From: Coenobita brevimanus
Lineage: Eukaryota > Arthropoda > Malacostraca > Decapoda > Coenobitidae
Length of the DNA stretch: 64,000 bases
Direction: 5' to 3'
NCBI GenBank assembly: GCA_032717465.1
Contig: JAVRFU010003718.1
Span: 1,682,856-1,746,855 of the forward strand
Shown: in pieces, positions 43,191-56,117 of the stretch
Layout: each line of letters opens with the position of its first letter
Position numbering within the stretch: position 1 is the stretch's first letter
Program-made: the position numbers and the translations under genes
The notes under the pieces: generated by a model
The model's database searches: none
Told to the model about the DNA's origin: nothing
The model's input: only the letters and a program-made list of their open reading frames with translations

Positions 43191-44844
43191 TATCTATCTA
43201 TCTATCTATTGCCAGACGCCTCAATCCCGTTTGGGGTGGCCACAAACAAATCACCTCCAAGTTGCCCTGTCCCCAGCCATTTCACTGCCCTGCTCCCAAC
43301 TCACATCCACCTCTCTCATATACCTCTCCACCCCATCCCTCCATCTCATCCTTGGCCTCCCCCTCCCTCTTCCCCCCTCCACGTCACTCACATACATTCT
43401 CTTCGTCAGTCTTTCACCCTCCATCCTCTCCACCTGGCCAAACCACCTCAGTGTGTTCCTCATAAGGCTTCAATTCACATCAACATCCACACTACAACGC
43501 TCCTTTATATCCTCGTTCGTCAGCCTGTCTCTCCATGTGACTCCACAGGCTTCTCTTAAATAACTCATTTCCACCGCTCTCACTCTTAACTTGTGTCCTT
43601 CCAACAACGTTCAAGCTTCACTTCTGTACGTTAGAGTTGGTATCACAATACTGTTATGTAGTAACTTTTTCACTTCCATGCTCACTTCCCTGTTTCTTAT
43701 CACTGCTTTCAAAGAACCAGCAACCTTTCTTCCCTGCTGTACCCTTTCAAGCACTTCACCCTCCAAACCTCCATCCTTACTCATCACACTACCTAAGTAC
43801 TTAAACGTACTCACATTTTCCAATTCCCCACCATCCAACCTCGCTGTACATTCACTGATTTCACCTCTCTCAAAGACCATCACTTTACTCTTCCCTACAT
43901 TCACATTTAGATTCCGTTTCTTACACACTGTCCCAAACTCATCCACCAAGCCTTGCAGCTCCCCTTCGTCTTCACTCAACAACACAGTATCATCTGCAAA
44001 CAACAGTACAGGGAGTTTCCAAACACTATCCTCTCTCACCAGGGCCACTCCAACATCCACTACCCTACCTTCTACCTCTTTTATTACCCCATCCATGTAC
44101 AGATTGAACAACCATGGAGACATGACACATCCCTGTTTCAACCCAACCTTCAAAGAGAAATATTCACTTAGTTCAACATCAACACGTACTGCAACCTTCG
44201 CACCATCGTACATACTCTTCACAGCATTCAACAACTTCCCATCTACTCCATATATTCTTAACACTTTCCACAATCCTTGTCTATCCACCCTGTCATAAGC
44301 TTTCTCCAAATCCATGAAAGCCGCATACAACTTCTTTCCCTGTTCTAGAAACTTTTCCACTAAAGATCTAAGAATGAATATCTGAGCTACACAACATCTT
44401 CCCTTCCTAAAGCCTCCCTGTTCTTCTCCAACTAATTTCTCTGTTCTTTCTCTAACTCTGTCAATAAGTATCCTACCATACACTTTTCCTATTATACAAA
44501 GAAGACAAATGCCCCTATGATTACCACACACTTCTTTTTCCCCTTTTCCTTTGTACAAGGGAATAATTATACCTGACTTCCAATCCTCCGGGACTCTACC
44601 TTCCTCCCAGGCCAATCTGCACATCTTCCACATCCATTCTACTACTATCTCTCCCCCATCCTTCAGCATTTTACCACACACTCCATCAATTCCTGGGGCT
44701 TTCTTCAATTTAACTTTCTTCATTTTCTACCCTACTGATTTCTTCCTCTCTTCTCACCTCACTCCTTCTCCCAGCCATTCCCCAGCCACTTATACTCGCA
44801 TTACTTCCATCCTCTATGTTCAACAACAATTCCTTAAAGTGTTC
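43191..44844 (-). mobile_element. RTE subfamily 1 in U2-U3 link
   Basis: A 370-codon frame (44723-43611) runs from MKKVKLKKAPGIDGVCGKML through LLFADDTVLLSEDEGELQG to LTYRSEA; a stop and frameshifts follow before the C-terminal block (GQVERMEGERLTKRMYV). 5' truncated at AAAGTGTTC. Duplicate of the insertions at 29187 and 54300. Confidence 0.9.
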
Positions 44845-45093
44845 AAGACAGCTGGTGATAGGACAGAGTCCTGGGGAACACCACTACTCATAGCTCTAGG
44901 AGAAAAACAGTGACCGTCTACAACTGCAGCTATAGAAACACCAGAAAGGAAGCTTGAGATGAAGGCACAGATAGAAGAATAGAAGCCGTAAGAGGGCAGT
45001 TGGGAAATTAAAAATTTATGCCAGACTCAACTAAAAGTCTTTGAGATGTCAAGTGAAATGGCAAAGCTTTCACTAAAATCCTGAAAGGATTGG
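44845..45093 (-). pseudogene. Unit 3: Jockey-type LINE RT fragment
   Basis: Same segment as in unit 2, with SSGVPQDSVLSP and SFAISLDISKTFS. Confidence 0.75.
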
Positions 45094-45567
45094 ACAACAC
45101 TAGAGCTTGATGCAGCAGGAGCAGGGTATGTCTGTCAGCAGCCTATCTAGTATGAGCTAGAACCTTTAAAAGGCTCACAACCTTCAGGCAAGAAGCCTTT
45201 ATCTGCTTTAAATGTGGGATCCAAATAAGACAGGCGTCACAGATGAGGCCCAAAAACCTCACTTCCATACCAGCAATCCTTTGGCCATTTAAAAACAAAT
45301 CTGGGTCAGGATGGGTCCCATGTAACTGGCAGAAGTGCACTGGAATGGTCTCAGATGAGGAAAATCTAAAAGCCATGTTTTGGTGCCCTGGTAACAGAAT
45401 GATTTATTGTAAGTTGCAGCCAGCACTCTGCCACCAACATACTGGATGCAGCAAATGAAACAGAGACATCATCCACAAACAGGAAGCTCTTCACTCCCTC
45501 TTCTCCACAATGCCATTAATCCTTTTGACAGTTAGGGTAGTGGTGCAAAACTCACCCCCTCGATGCT
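45094..45567 (-). pseudogene. Unit 3: I-type LINE RT fragment
   Basis: Contains DPDLFLNGQRIAGMEVRFLG and KQIKASCLKVV. MITE site empty. Confidence 0.8.
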
Positions 45568-46548
45568 GGACAACGCAAGCTGCATCGAACAAAATCGCCC
45601 TTGATAGAGAGAAGAAACATCATAAATTAGCATATATTTTATATTCGCCAAACATTTTAATCAACATTATAAAGCAGAACTATCTGAGATTATGTCAATA
45701 AAAAGTCAGGCAGAAGAAGGCATAAATAAAGGCAGGGGAAAATATAATTTAGCCAAATACCACTCCCACACTGCAGCACGACCGTAAGGTAATTTCATGT
45801 TGTGGTACATAAAACCAATCTGAACTGTCCTATAATAAATATTAATATATCGGAATGTAGCTGATGAAATTTCCTAAAACTCCTAATCAGCAACAATTAC
45901 CATGAAACAAATATTTCTATGAGGAAACAAGAGAGAAGAAGGAAAGAAGAAACATCATAAATTGGCACATAATCTATATTCGCTGAACTTTTTTATCAAC
46001 ACCATAGGCAAGTATAAATATTAGAGATTACGTGAATAAAAAATCAGGCAGACACAGGCTTAGATAAAGGCAGGGGAAAACATAATTTGGCAACAACTTT
46101 GGCCGCACAAAACACCACTCCCGCACTGCAGCGCAATCATAAGATAATTTCCTATAGTGGTACGTAAAACCCACCCAAACTGCCCAACAGTAAATATCTA
46201 TATACCAAAATGCCACTAATGAAATTTCCTAAAACTTTTTCTCAATAACAATTACCATAAAACTTACATTTCTATGAGAAAACACAAAAGAAATAAAAAA
46301 CATCGTAACTCAGCGCATAATGTATGTTCGCTAAATGTTTTTATCAACACCATAAGCAAGCACAACTATTAGAGATTAGAAGATAATAAAATCACGGAAA
46401 AAGAAGCAAAACCAATGGTGTGGGGACAAAATGTTTAAGAAGTACGGCGAGCACGGAAACAGGGGGGGGTTCTCCCAGCATTCAGCCAAGGCCAAGCCGT
46501 CCCACATCCTGAGTACTTGTCTGTGGTTGGATGGAGCCTGCGTCGTCC
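45568..46548. mobile_element. Unit 3: 981-bp inverted-repeat element, uninterrupted
   Basis: 981 bases from GGACAACGCAAGCTGCATC to GAGCCTGCGTCGTCC (one substitution in the right end). About 2.3 tandem units of ~340 bp fill the interior. No coding capacity is recognised. Confidence 0.75.
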
Positions 46549-47698
46549 AATAACGAGAGAGTTAACTGCAACAGCAAATAATGCTACACTCAAAACACTC
46601 CTCTGTGGCACATCCTCCTCCTGAGAGTACAGGGGAGAGTTCAAATCACACACACACAAAGGAAACTTCCTGTCAAAGACGAAGTTCTGAATAAAAGTGG
46701 GTAAGCAACCCCAAAGACCATAAAAATGGAGACTGGTTGGTCACCTCCTGTAGCTTGCTTGGAACAGGAAATGTGCCCCAAGCATGCTGCCAGGAGGTAG
46801 GGACTGCAGCCTTAATCAATGGGAAATAATCTCTGTTGGTGACAGGTCTAACAGACACATCAAGTATCACTGTTGCCCTTGCTGCCTCACCTGCACAATC
46901 ATTTCCCTGCGGTCCAATGTGGGTTGCCACCCAGCATGGTGGCCCACGAGGTGGAACTTTCCTCAAATTTTCAACACTAAAGGGTGAGGAGAGTTGAAAT
47001 GCTTAACGGCAGACAAGGCAGCCCTGCAGTCATTAAAAATCATAAAACTAATTGCATCAAAGATGAGGATATGGTGGAGAGCCAACAGAATTGCTGACAG
47101 CTTCACAGTAAAAATTAAGGCAGAGGAGGGTAGGGTGCCACTCTGGCTAAAATTATGGATGACAACCTCAAATCCAATGCCAGCCATCAGTAAACATGGA
47201 GAGACCCAGCATGAGGGCAAAATGAACTCAAAGCTGGGTGTGGATCACCACATCTGATGTTACGGACTTTGGAGCCACGATATACCAGCAAAATCTGACT
47301 TATAGTAACACCCAGAGTGGAACAGATGTCTCCACATCAAAGACCAGAGTGAGTGGCAGACAGATCAGTTATGACTTCCTCTGCCTGATAACTAAAGGGG
47401 CAAGGAAATTGCGTATGGAAGTCGTGCAAAGCGTGCTATGCAGAACTAAAAACAGCGTCATATGTTGGTGTTTCAGGAAGCCTCTGGAGTCTGCACCAGC
47501 ACCTCGATATACAGGACTGACGCTGTAGCTCCAGGCTCAAAACTCCTGCATCCAAAACAGGCCTGGGACAAGGGAGGTGCAAAAGGGTCCTGTAGCCAAA
47601 CGAAGGACTGGGACAGGGGAGGTGCAAAAGGGTGTAGTAGCCAAACAAAGGCCTGTGTGATGTAGTCCAAGGTGCATAACCAGCCAGGGGTAGCTGAA
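46549..47698 (-). pseudogene. Unit 3: I-type LINE, RT/RNase H fragments
   Basis: Contains RSVLSVALFAVAVNSLV, GPPCWVATHIGPQGNDCAG and FTVKLSAILLALHHIL. A ~43-bp tandem duplication at 47570-47655 (two GGGAGGTGCAAAAGGGT copies) is shared only with unit 5. Confidence 0.8.
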
Positions 47699-48404
47699 GG
47701 AACCTACGGCAAAGTGCCCGCAAACTGTTACCTCCAAGAAAACAAAATCAAAATAACAAAGACCCAAATTCAAGAACCATTCATTTTGAGATGCCTGGAC
47801 ACACTGCATTTGAAAGACTGGAGGTCATAGCCAGTACGAAATACAGACAAAGGGAGGCAGTTCCAGAGTTGGACTCTGTTGTATACATGACGAATTGGGG
47901 GTAATGGTTAAACACTTGCAAAATAGAGAGCTTGGACTGAAAAGTGGATGAGAGTTTGTTGCTAGACGTGGTACTTCACGTGCCTGTCATACTAGATGAG
48001 GGATGCCAAAGCATACAGTCTCAGGAGGAGCAAATGTGAACCTCATTGGAAGTGTGATGACAAAAAGAGATAAAGATGCAACAGCGTGGTAAAGAGACAG
48101 AGGTTGAAGGGAGCCACTAAGAGGGCAAGGCGGGTTAATGAAACGAAAAACCTTTTGGACTCCACCTTTGTTTGAGATGGAAGGTGGCACATGGGGAGTC
48201 TCCCCATACGTGAAAGTTGTACTCTACATGGGCTAATAAACCCATGTAAAAGGTTGCAACAATTAAAATAGAGTCAAAGAATAGGTACAGAGTTGGCTTA
48301 GCAAATCTAATCTTTCTGGAAGCTAAGATTTTACAAGAGATGGATATGGGTTCTTTCCATGATAAATCCAGAGAGCAAGAATGAAAACTCCCAAGTATGT
48401 TTAT
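47699..48404 (-). pseudogene. Unit 3: Jockey-type LINE C-terminal part, insertion-rich
   Basis: Same region as in the other units but not interrupted by an RTE, so the Jockey sequence continues past GATTTTAC into TYLGVFILALWIYHG. Between 47860 and 48340 it has many one- or two-base insertions relative to the other copies. Confidence 0.75.
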
Positions 48405-49063
48405 CCTCTAAACCGCGGGCTTGTTTTGCTTTGACTTGCGTGTCCAACGGGTATATTCGCAGCTCTGACAGACTCTCTAACGAATATTTGCCAAAAATCA
48501 GTTATTAGTCCTAGAATATTAAAATTACATATGCATATGGCACACACACTTTCAGCTTTCTCCTTGGATGTTTGTTGAGCCTTCATCAAGTACCATAGGA
48601 CTTGTGGAGACCTCTGAAGATGGGTAACGAAGCTCCTGCTCAAAGACTTCCCGACAACCTGTAATATGATTACCACAGCCTGATATTATCACTAGAAACA
48701 CTATTCTATGATTCTCAAATAGTTTGGAGGGCTTATTTGAATGGATGAAATCAGTGGAAAATTCCAGGCAGGATTTACTTAGCATAGCACGGCCCGCCAG
48801 GCGAGACGAGAGGGTAATGGAGGGGAGGTAGGGAGGGGAGTGAAGAACGTGGAGAAATGGCTAAATTGTCAACAATGGATGGGAATACAGATGAGATTAG
48901 GAGTGCTGACTAATGTTGAACATTGGCAGTACTGGTAGATGATACAAGCCACCACTTGAAAGCCCGGGCAAATTCAAAATAACACAGAATCACAAAAGTG
49001 ACGCAAAGTGGAATGATCCCTTGCTCCCAAGCGTCACCAAACTGATGCCCCGCGGTCAACGGG
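48405..49063. mobile_element. piggyBac-like MITE, 659 bp, in U3-U4 Jockey sequence
   Basis: Left end CCTCTAAACCGCGGGC; right end in reverse CCCGTTGACCGCGGGGC. Flanks are TTAT (48401-48404) and TTAA (49064-49067). The Jockey reading NPASSL and LGV on the two sides becomes continuous without it. Termini resemble those of the 1,026-bp element at 18404. No coding capacity seen. Confidence 0.8.
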
Positions 49064-49603
49064 TTAAAGATGATGCAGGATTGAGCTGGACATTGTTAAA
49101 AACTGAAGGGTTATCCAGCAGAAGACTGTCAGGTTGGCTGATGTAAGAACTGAGTTTTTGATGGATTAAAAACAACATTACTTTTATCCCAGTCAGCGAT
49201 ATAAGCCAAGTCAGACATTTAGTGTACCATAGCCTCATCCCTTGTTTGTTGATGAAACTACTGAGATGGATGCTGCAGGAAGCAAGTAGAAAGGTAAAGG
49301 GTGGAATCATCAGCATTAGATGTAAAGCTTAGAAGGTAATTGATGAAAAAAATTGAAGACAGCTGGTGATAGGACAGAGTCCCGAGGAACACCACTACTG
49401 ATAGCTCTAGGAGAAAAACAGTGGCCGTCTACAACTGCAGCTACAGAACGACCAGAAAGGAAGCTTGAGATGAAGGCACAGATAGAAGAATAGAAGCCAT
49501 AAGAGGGCAGTTTGGAAATTAAAAATTTATGACAGACTCAACTAAAAGTCTTTGAGATGTCAAGTGAAATGGCAAAGCTTTCACTAAAATCCTGAAAGGA
49601 TTG
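49064..49603 (-). pseudogene. Unit 4: Jockey-type LINE RT fragment
   Basis: Like unit 1 it keeps the full segment: SLDISKTFS, SSGVPRDSVLSP-like, then IPPFTFLLASCSIH and FNNVQLNPASSL. Confidence 0.8.
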
Positions 49604-50088
49604 GATAACACTAGAGCTTGATGGAGCAGGAGCAGGGTATGTCTGTCAGCAGCCTATCTAGTATGAGCTAGAACCTTTAAAAGGCTCACAACCTTCAGGC
49701 AAGAAGCCTTTATCTGCTTTAAATGTGGGATCCAAATAAGACAGGCGTCACAGATGAGGCCCAAAAACCTCACTTCCATACCAGCAATCCTTTGGCCATT
49801 TAAAAACAAATCTAGGTCAGGATGGGCCCCATGTAACTGGCAGAAGTGCACTCCAATGGTCTCAGATGAGGAAAATCTAAAAGCCATGTTTTGGTGCCCT
49901 GGTAACAGAATGATTTATTGCAAGTTGCAGCCAGCACTCTGCCACCAACATACTGGATGCAGCAAATGAAACAGAGACATCATCCACAAAGAGGAAGCTC
50001 TTCACTCCCTCTTCTCCACAATACCATTAATCCTTTTGACAGTTAGGGTAGTGGTGCAAAACTCACCCCCTCGATGCTGGACAACGCA
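49604..50088 (-). pseudogene. Unit 4: I-type LINE RT fragment
   Basis: Contains FLNGQRIAGMEVRFLGLICD; MITE site empty. Confidence 0.8.
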
Positions 50089-52580
50089 AGCTGCATCGAA
50101 CAAAATCGCCCCTTGATTGAGAGAAGAAATATCAAAAATTAGCACATATTTTATATTCGCCAAACATTTTTATCAACACCATAAGCAAGCACAACTATCT
50201 GAGATTATGTGAATAAAAAGCTCCAAGTCGCCCTGTCCCCAGCCATTTCACTGCCCTGCTCCCAACTCACACCCCCCTCTCTCATATACCTCTCTGCACC
50301 ATCCCTCCACCTCATCCTCGGCCTCCCCCTCCCTCTTCCCCCCTCCACCTCACTCACATACACTCTCTTCATCAGTCTTTCAACCTCCATCTCACCACAT
50401 GGCCAAACCACCTCAATGTGTTCCTCATAACGCTTCCTATCACATCCACATCAACACAACAACGCTCCTTTATATCCTCATTCGTCAGCCTGTCTCTCGA
50501 CGTGACTCCACAGGCTTCTCTTAAATAACTCATTTCCACTGCTCTCACTCTTGACTTGTGTCCTTCCAACAATGTCCAAGCTTCACTTCCGTACATTAGA
50601 GTTGGTATAACAATACTGTCATGTAGTAACTTTTTCACTTCCATGCTCACTTCCCTGTTTCTTATCGCTGCTTTCAAAGAACCAGCAACCTTTCTTCCCT
50701 GTTGTACCCTTTCAAGCACTTCACCCTCCAAACCTCCATCTTTACTCATCACACTACCCAAATACTTAAACGAACTCACATTTTCCAATTCCTCACCATC
50801 CAACCTCGCTGTACATTCACTAACTTCACCTCTCTCAAAGACCATCACTTTACTCTTCCCTACATTCACCTTTAGATTCCGTTTCTTACACACTCTCTCA
50901 AACTCATCCACCAAGCCTTGCAGCTCCCCTTCGTCTTCACTCAACAACACAGTATCATCTGCAAACAACAGTACAGGGAGTTTCCAAACACTATCTTGTC
51001 TCACCAGGGCCACTCCAACATCCACTACCCTACCTTGTACCTCTTTTATCACCCCATCCATGTACAGATTGAACAACCATGGAGACATGACACATCCCTG
51101 TTTCAAACCAACGTTCAAAGAGAAAAATTCACTTAGTTCACCATCCACACGCCCTGCAGCCTTCCCACCATCATACACACTCTTCACAGCATTCAGCAAC
51201 TTCCTATCTATTCCATATATTCTTAACACTTTCCACAATCCTTGTCTATCCACCCTGTCATATGCTTTCTCCAAATCCATGAAAGCCGCATACAGCTTCT
51301 TTCCCTTCTCTAGAAACTTTTCCACTAAAGATCTAAGAATGAATATCTGATCTACGCAACCTCCTCCCTTCCTAAATCCTCCCTGTTCTTCTCCAACTAA
51401 TTTCTCTGTTCTTTCTCTAACTCTGTCTATAAGTATCCTACCATACACTTTTCCTATTATACTAAGAAGACAAATGCCCCTATGATTACCACACACTTCT
51501 TTTTCCCCTTTTCCTTTGTACAAGGGAATAATTATACCTGACTTCCAATTCTCCGGGACTCTACCTTCCTCCCAGGCCAATCTGCACATCTTGCACATCC
51601 ATTCTACTACTATCTCTCCCCCATGCTTCAGCATTTCACCACACACTCCATCAATTCCTGGGGCTTTCCCCAATTTAACTTTCTTCATTGCTTGCACAAC
51701 TTCAATCCTAATGATTACTTCCTGACTTCTCACCTCCCTCCATCTCCCAGCGATTCCCCAGCCATTTATACTCGCATTTAGGCAAATACCGCACTCACAC
51801 TGCAGCACGACCGTAAGGTAATTTCCTGTTGTGGTACATAAAACCGATCTGAACTGTCCTATAGTACATGTTTATATACCAGAATGTAGCTGGATGAAAT
51901 TTCCTAAAACTCCTTATCAGTAACAATTACCATGAAACAAATATTTCTATGAGCAAACGAGAGAGAAGAAGGAAAGCAGAAACATCATAAATTAGCACAT
52001 AATCTATATTCGCTGAACGTTTTTATCAACACCATAGGCAAGCATAAATATTCGAGACTATGTGAATAAAAAAGCAGGCAGACACAGGTTTAGATAAAGG
52101 CAGGGGAAAACGTAATTTAGCAACAACTTTGGCCGCACAAAACACCACTCCCGCACTGCAGCGCAATCATAAGATAATTTCCTATAGTGGTACGTAAAAC
52201 CCACCCAAACTGCCCAACAGTATATGTTTATATACCAAAATGCCACTAATGAAATTTCCTAAAACTTTTTCTCAGTAACAAATTACCATAAAACTTATAT
52301 TTCTATGAGAAAACACAAAGGAATTAAGAAACATCGTAAATCAGCGCATAATGTATGTTCGCCAAATGTTTTTATCAACACCATAAGCACGCACAACTAT
52401 TACAGATTACGAAGATAATAAAATCACGGAAAAAGAAGCAAAACCAATGGTGTGGGGACAAAATGTTTAAGAAGTACGGCGAGCACGGAAACAGGGGGGG
52501 GTTCTCCCAGCATTCAGCCAAGGCCAGGCCGTCCCACATCCTGAGTACTTGTCCGTGGTTGGATGCAGCCTGCGTCGTCC
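50089..52580. mobile_element. Unit 4: 981-bp-family element with RTE insert
   Basis: Ends GGACAACGCAAGCTGCATC and GCAGCCTGCGTCGTCC. The RTE at 50221-51777 shares its 5' junction with the unit 1 insertion, but a deletion removed its 3' tip and about 40 host bases. Confidence 0.7.
50221..51777 (-). mobile_element. RTE subfamily 1 inside unit 4, longest intact RT frame
   Basis: A single frame of 478 codons (51808-50372) starts in host sequence and then reads the RTE connector, GKAPGIDGVCGEMLKHGGEI, GGFRKGGGCVDQIF, AYDRVDRQGLWKVL, GLKQGCVMSPWLF, LLFADDTVLLSEDEGELQG and NTLRWFGHV before a frameshift. The RT catalytic Asp pair (FADD) is intact, but endonuclease and 3' end are missing. Confidence 0.9.
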
Positions 52581-53703
52581 AATAACGACAGAGTTAACTG
52601 CAACAGCAAATAATGCTATACTCAAAACACTCCTCTGTGGCACATCCTCCTCCTGAGAGTACAGGGGAGAGTTCAAATCACGCACACACACAGGAAACTT
52701 CCTGTCAAAGACGAAGTTCTGAAAAAAAGTGGGTAAGCAACCCCAAAGACCATACAAATGGAGACTGGTTGGTCACCTCCTGTAGCTTGCTTGGAACAAG
52801 AAATGTGCCCCAAGCATGCTGCCAGCAGGTAGGGACTGCAGCCTTAATCAATGGGAAATAATCTCTGTTGGTGACAGGTCTAAAAGAGACATCAAGAATC
52901 ACTGCTGCCCTTGCTGCCTCACCTGCACAATCATTTCCCTGCGGTCCAATGTGGGTTGCCACCCAGCATGGTGGCCCACGAGGTGGAACTTTCCTCAAAT
53001 TTTCAAGACTAAAGGGTGAGGAGAGTTGAAATGCTTAACGGCAGACAAGGCAGCCCTGCAGTCATTAAAAATCATTAAACTAATTGCATCAAAGGTGAGG
53101 ATATGGTGGAGAGCCAACAGAATTGCTGACAGCTTCACAGTAAAAATTAAGGCAGAGGAGAGTAGGGTGCCACTCTGGGTAAAATTACGGAAGACAACCT
53201 CATATCCAATGCCAGCCATCAGTAAACATGGACAGACCCAGCATGAGGGCAAAATGAACTCAAAGCTGGGTGTGGATCACCACATCTGATGTTACGGACT
53301 TTGGAGTCACGATATACAAGCAAAATCTGACTTATAGTAACACCCAGAGTGGAACAACAGATGCCTCCACATCAAAGACCAGAGTGAGTGGCACACAGAT
53401 CAGTCAAGAGTTCCTCTGTCTGATACGAAAACGGGCAAGGAAATTGCGTATGGAAACTGCGTATGGAAGTCGTGCAAAGTGTGTTAGGCAGAACTAAAAA
53501 CAGCGTCATATGTTGGTGTTTCAGGAAGCCTCTGGACTCTGCACCAGCACCTCGCTATACAGGACTGACGCTGCAGCTCCAGCCTCAATACTCCTGCATC
53601 CACAAGCAGGCCTGGGACAAGGGAGGTGCAAAAGGGTCCTGTAGCCAAACAAAGGCCTGTGTGATGTAGTCCAAGGTGCATAACCAGGCAGGGGTAGCTG
53701 AAG
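52581..53703 (-). pseudogene. Unit 4: I-type LINE, RT/RNase H fragments
   Basis: Contains FDRKFPVCVRDLNSPLYSQE, RSVLSIALFAVAVNSV, FTVKLSAILLALHHIL and HLGLHHTGLCLATGPF. Gypsy site empty; no 43-bp duplication. Confidence 0.8.
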
Positions 53704-54299
53704 GAAATTACGGCAAAGTGCCCACAAACTGTTACCTCCAAGAAAACAAAATCAAAATAATAAAGACCCAAATTCAAGAAGCATTCATTTTGAGATGCCT
53801 GGACACACTGCATTTGAAAGACCGGAGGTCAGAGCCAGTAGGAAATACAGACAAAGGGAGGCAGTTCCAGAGTTGACCTGTTGTATACTTGACGAATTGG
53901 GAGTAATGGTTAACTCTTGCAATAGAGAGCTGGACTGAAAAGGGATGAGAGTTTGTTGCTAGACGGGTACTACGTGCCTGTCATAGTAGATGAGGGATGC
54001 AAGCATACAGTTCAGAGGAGCAGTGACCATTGAAGTGACGACAAAAAAAGAGATAAAGATGCAACAGCGTGGTAAAGAGACAGAGGTTGAAGGCAGCCAG
54101 TAAGAGGAGGCGGGTTAATGAAACGAAAAACATTTGACTCCACCTTGTTGAGATGGAATGTACATGGGGAGTCTCCCCATACGTGAGAGTTGTACTCTAC
54201 ATTGGCGAATAAACCCATGTAAAAGGTTAACAATTGTTCTGGAGTCAAGAAGGTACAGAGTTGGCTTAGCAAATCTAATCTTTTGGAAGCAGATTTTAC
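53704..54299 (-). pseudogene. Unit 4: Jockey-type LINE C-terminal part
   Basis: Contains LLTFYMGLFANVEYNSHVWG and FRFINPPPLTGCLQ; ends at GATTTTAC before the RTE. Confidence 0.8.
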
Positions 54300-54921
54300 T
54301 ATCTATCTATCTATCTATTGCCAGACGCCTAAATCCCGTTTGGGGTGGCCACAAACAAATCACCTCCAAGTCGCCCTGTCCCCCGCCATTTCACTGCCCT
54401 GCTCCCAACTCACATCCCCCTCTCTCATATACCTCTCCATCCATTCCCTCCATCTCATCCTTGGCCTCCCCCTCCCTCTTCCCCCCTCGACTTCACTCAC
54501 ATACATTCTCTTCGCCAGTCTTTCACCCTCCATCCTCTCCACATGGCCAAACCACCTCAGTGTGTTCCTCATAAGGCTTCCATTCACATCAACATCCACA
54601 CCACAACGCTCCTTTATATTATCGTTCGTCAGCCTGTCTCTCCATGTGACTCCAGAGGCTCCTCTTAAATAACTCATATCCACCGCTCTCACTCTTGATT
54701 TGTGTCCTTCCAACAACGTTCAAGCTTCACTTCCGTACGTTAGATTTGGTAACACAATATTGTCATGTAGTAACTTTTTCACTTCCATGCTCAAATCCCT
54801 GATTCTTATCACTGCTTTCAAAGAACCATCAACCTTTCTTCCCTGCTGTACCCTTTCAAGCACTTCACCCTCCAAACCTCCATCCTTACTCATCACACTA
54901 CCCAAGTACTTAAACGTACTC

Positions 54922-55470
54922 TATCTATCTATCTATCTATAGCCTGACGCCCTAATCCCGCAATGGGTGGCTGCAGACAAAACGCCCCCAAGTCAATCTG
55001 TCACCCACCATTTGACTCCCCTCCCCCCAACTCACCCCCCCCTCCCTCATATACCTCTCAACTCCATCCCTCCACCTCATCCTCGGTCTACCCCTCCCTC
55101 TCCCTCCTCCCACCTCACTTACATACACCCTCTTAGTCAGTCTTTCATTCTCCATTCTCTCCACATGTCCAAACCACCTCAGTGTATTTCTCCTAATCTT
55201 TTCAACCACATCCACATCTACCCCACAACGTTCCTTCACTTCTTCATTCGTCAACCTGTCCCTCCACGTCACTCCACATGCTCCTCTCAAGTAACTCATT
55301 TCCACTGCTCTCACTCTTGACTTGTTCCCCTCTTGCAAGGTCCACGCCTCGCTTCCATACGTCAGGGTAGGGATCACAATACCATCATGCAGTGACTTCT
55401 TAACTTCCATACTCACCTCCCTATTTCTCATCACTGCTTTCAGTGTACCAACAACCTTTCTTCCCTGCTG
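54922..55470 (-). mobile_element. RTE subfamily 2 fragment nested in RTE subfamily 1
   Basis: 3' end (TATC)n and AGCCTGACGCCCTAATCCCG. It encodes GSEAWTLQEGNKSRVRAVEM and RRNTLRWFGHVERMENERL. TACTC at both borders (54917-54921, 55471-55475) is the short target duplication or microhomology. Confidence 0.85.
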
Positions 55471-56090
55471 TACTCACATTTTCCAATTCCCCACCATCCA
55501 ACCTCACTGTACATTAGCTGACTTCACCTCTCTCAAAGACCATCACTTTACTCTTCCCTACATTCACCTTTAGATTCCGTTTCTTACACACTCTCCCAAA
55601 CTCATCCACCAAGCCTTGCAGCTCCCCTTCGTCTTCACTCAACAACACAGTATCATCTGCAAACAACAGTACAGGGAGTTTCCAAACACTATCCTCTCTC
55701 ACCAGGGCCACTCCAACATCCACTACCCTACCTTGTACCTCTTTTATTACCCCATCCATGTACAGATTGAACAACCATGGAGACATGACACATCCCTGTT
55801 TCAACCCAACTTTCAAAGAGAAAAATTCACTTAGTTCACCATCCACACGCACTGCAGCCTTCGCACCATCGTACATACTCTTCACAGCATTCAGCAACTT
55901 CCCATCTACTCCATATATTCTTAACACTTTCCACAATCCTTGTCTATCCACCCTGTCATATACTTTCTCCAAATCCATGAAAGCCGCATACAACTTCTTT
56001 CCCTTCTCTAGAAACTTTTCCACTAAAAATCTAAGAATGAACATCTGATCTACACAACCTCTTCCCTTCCTAAAGCCTCCCTGTTCTTCT

Positions 56091-56117
56091 ATCTATCTAT
56101 CTATCTATTGCCAGACG
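56091..56117 (-). mobile_element. 27-base RTE 3'-tip insertion with 10-bp target duplication
   Basis: Consists only of (TATC)n plus TTGCCAGACG, bordered by CTGTTCTTCT at 56081-56090 and 56118-56127. It shifts the frame of the host RTE. Confidence 0.9.
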
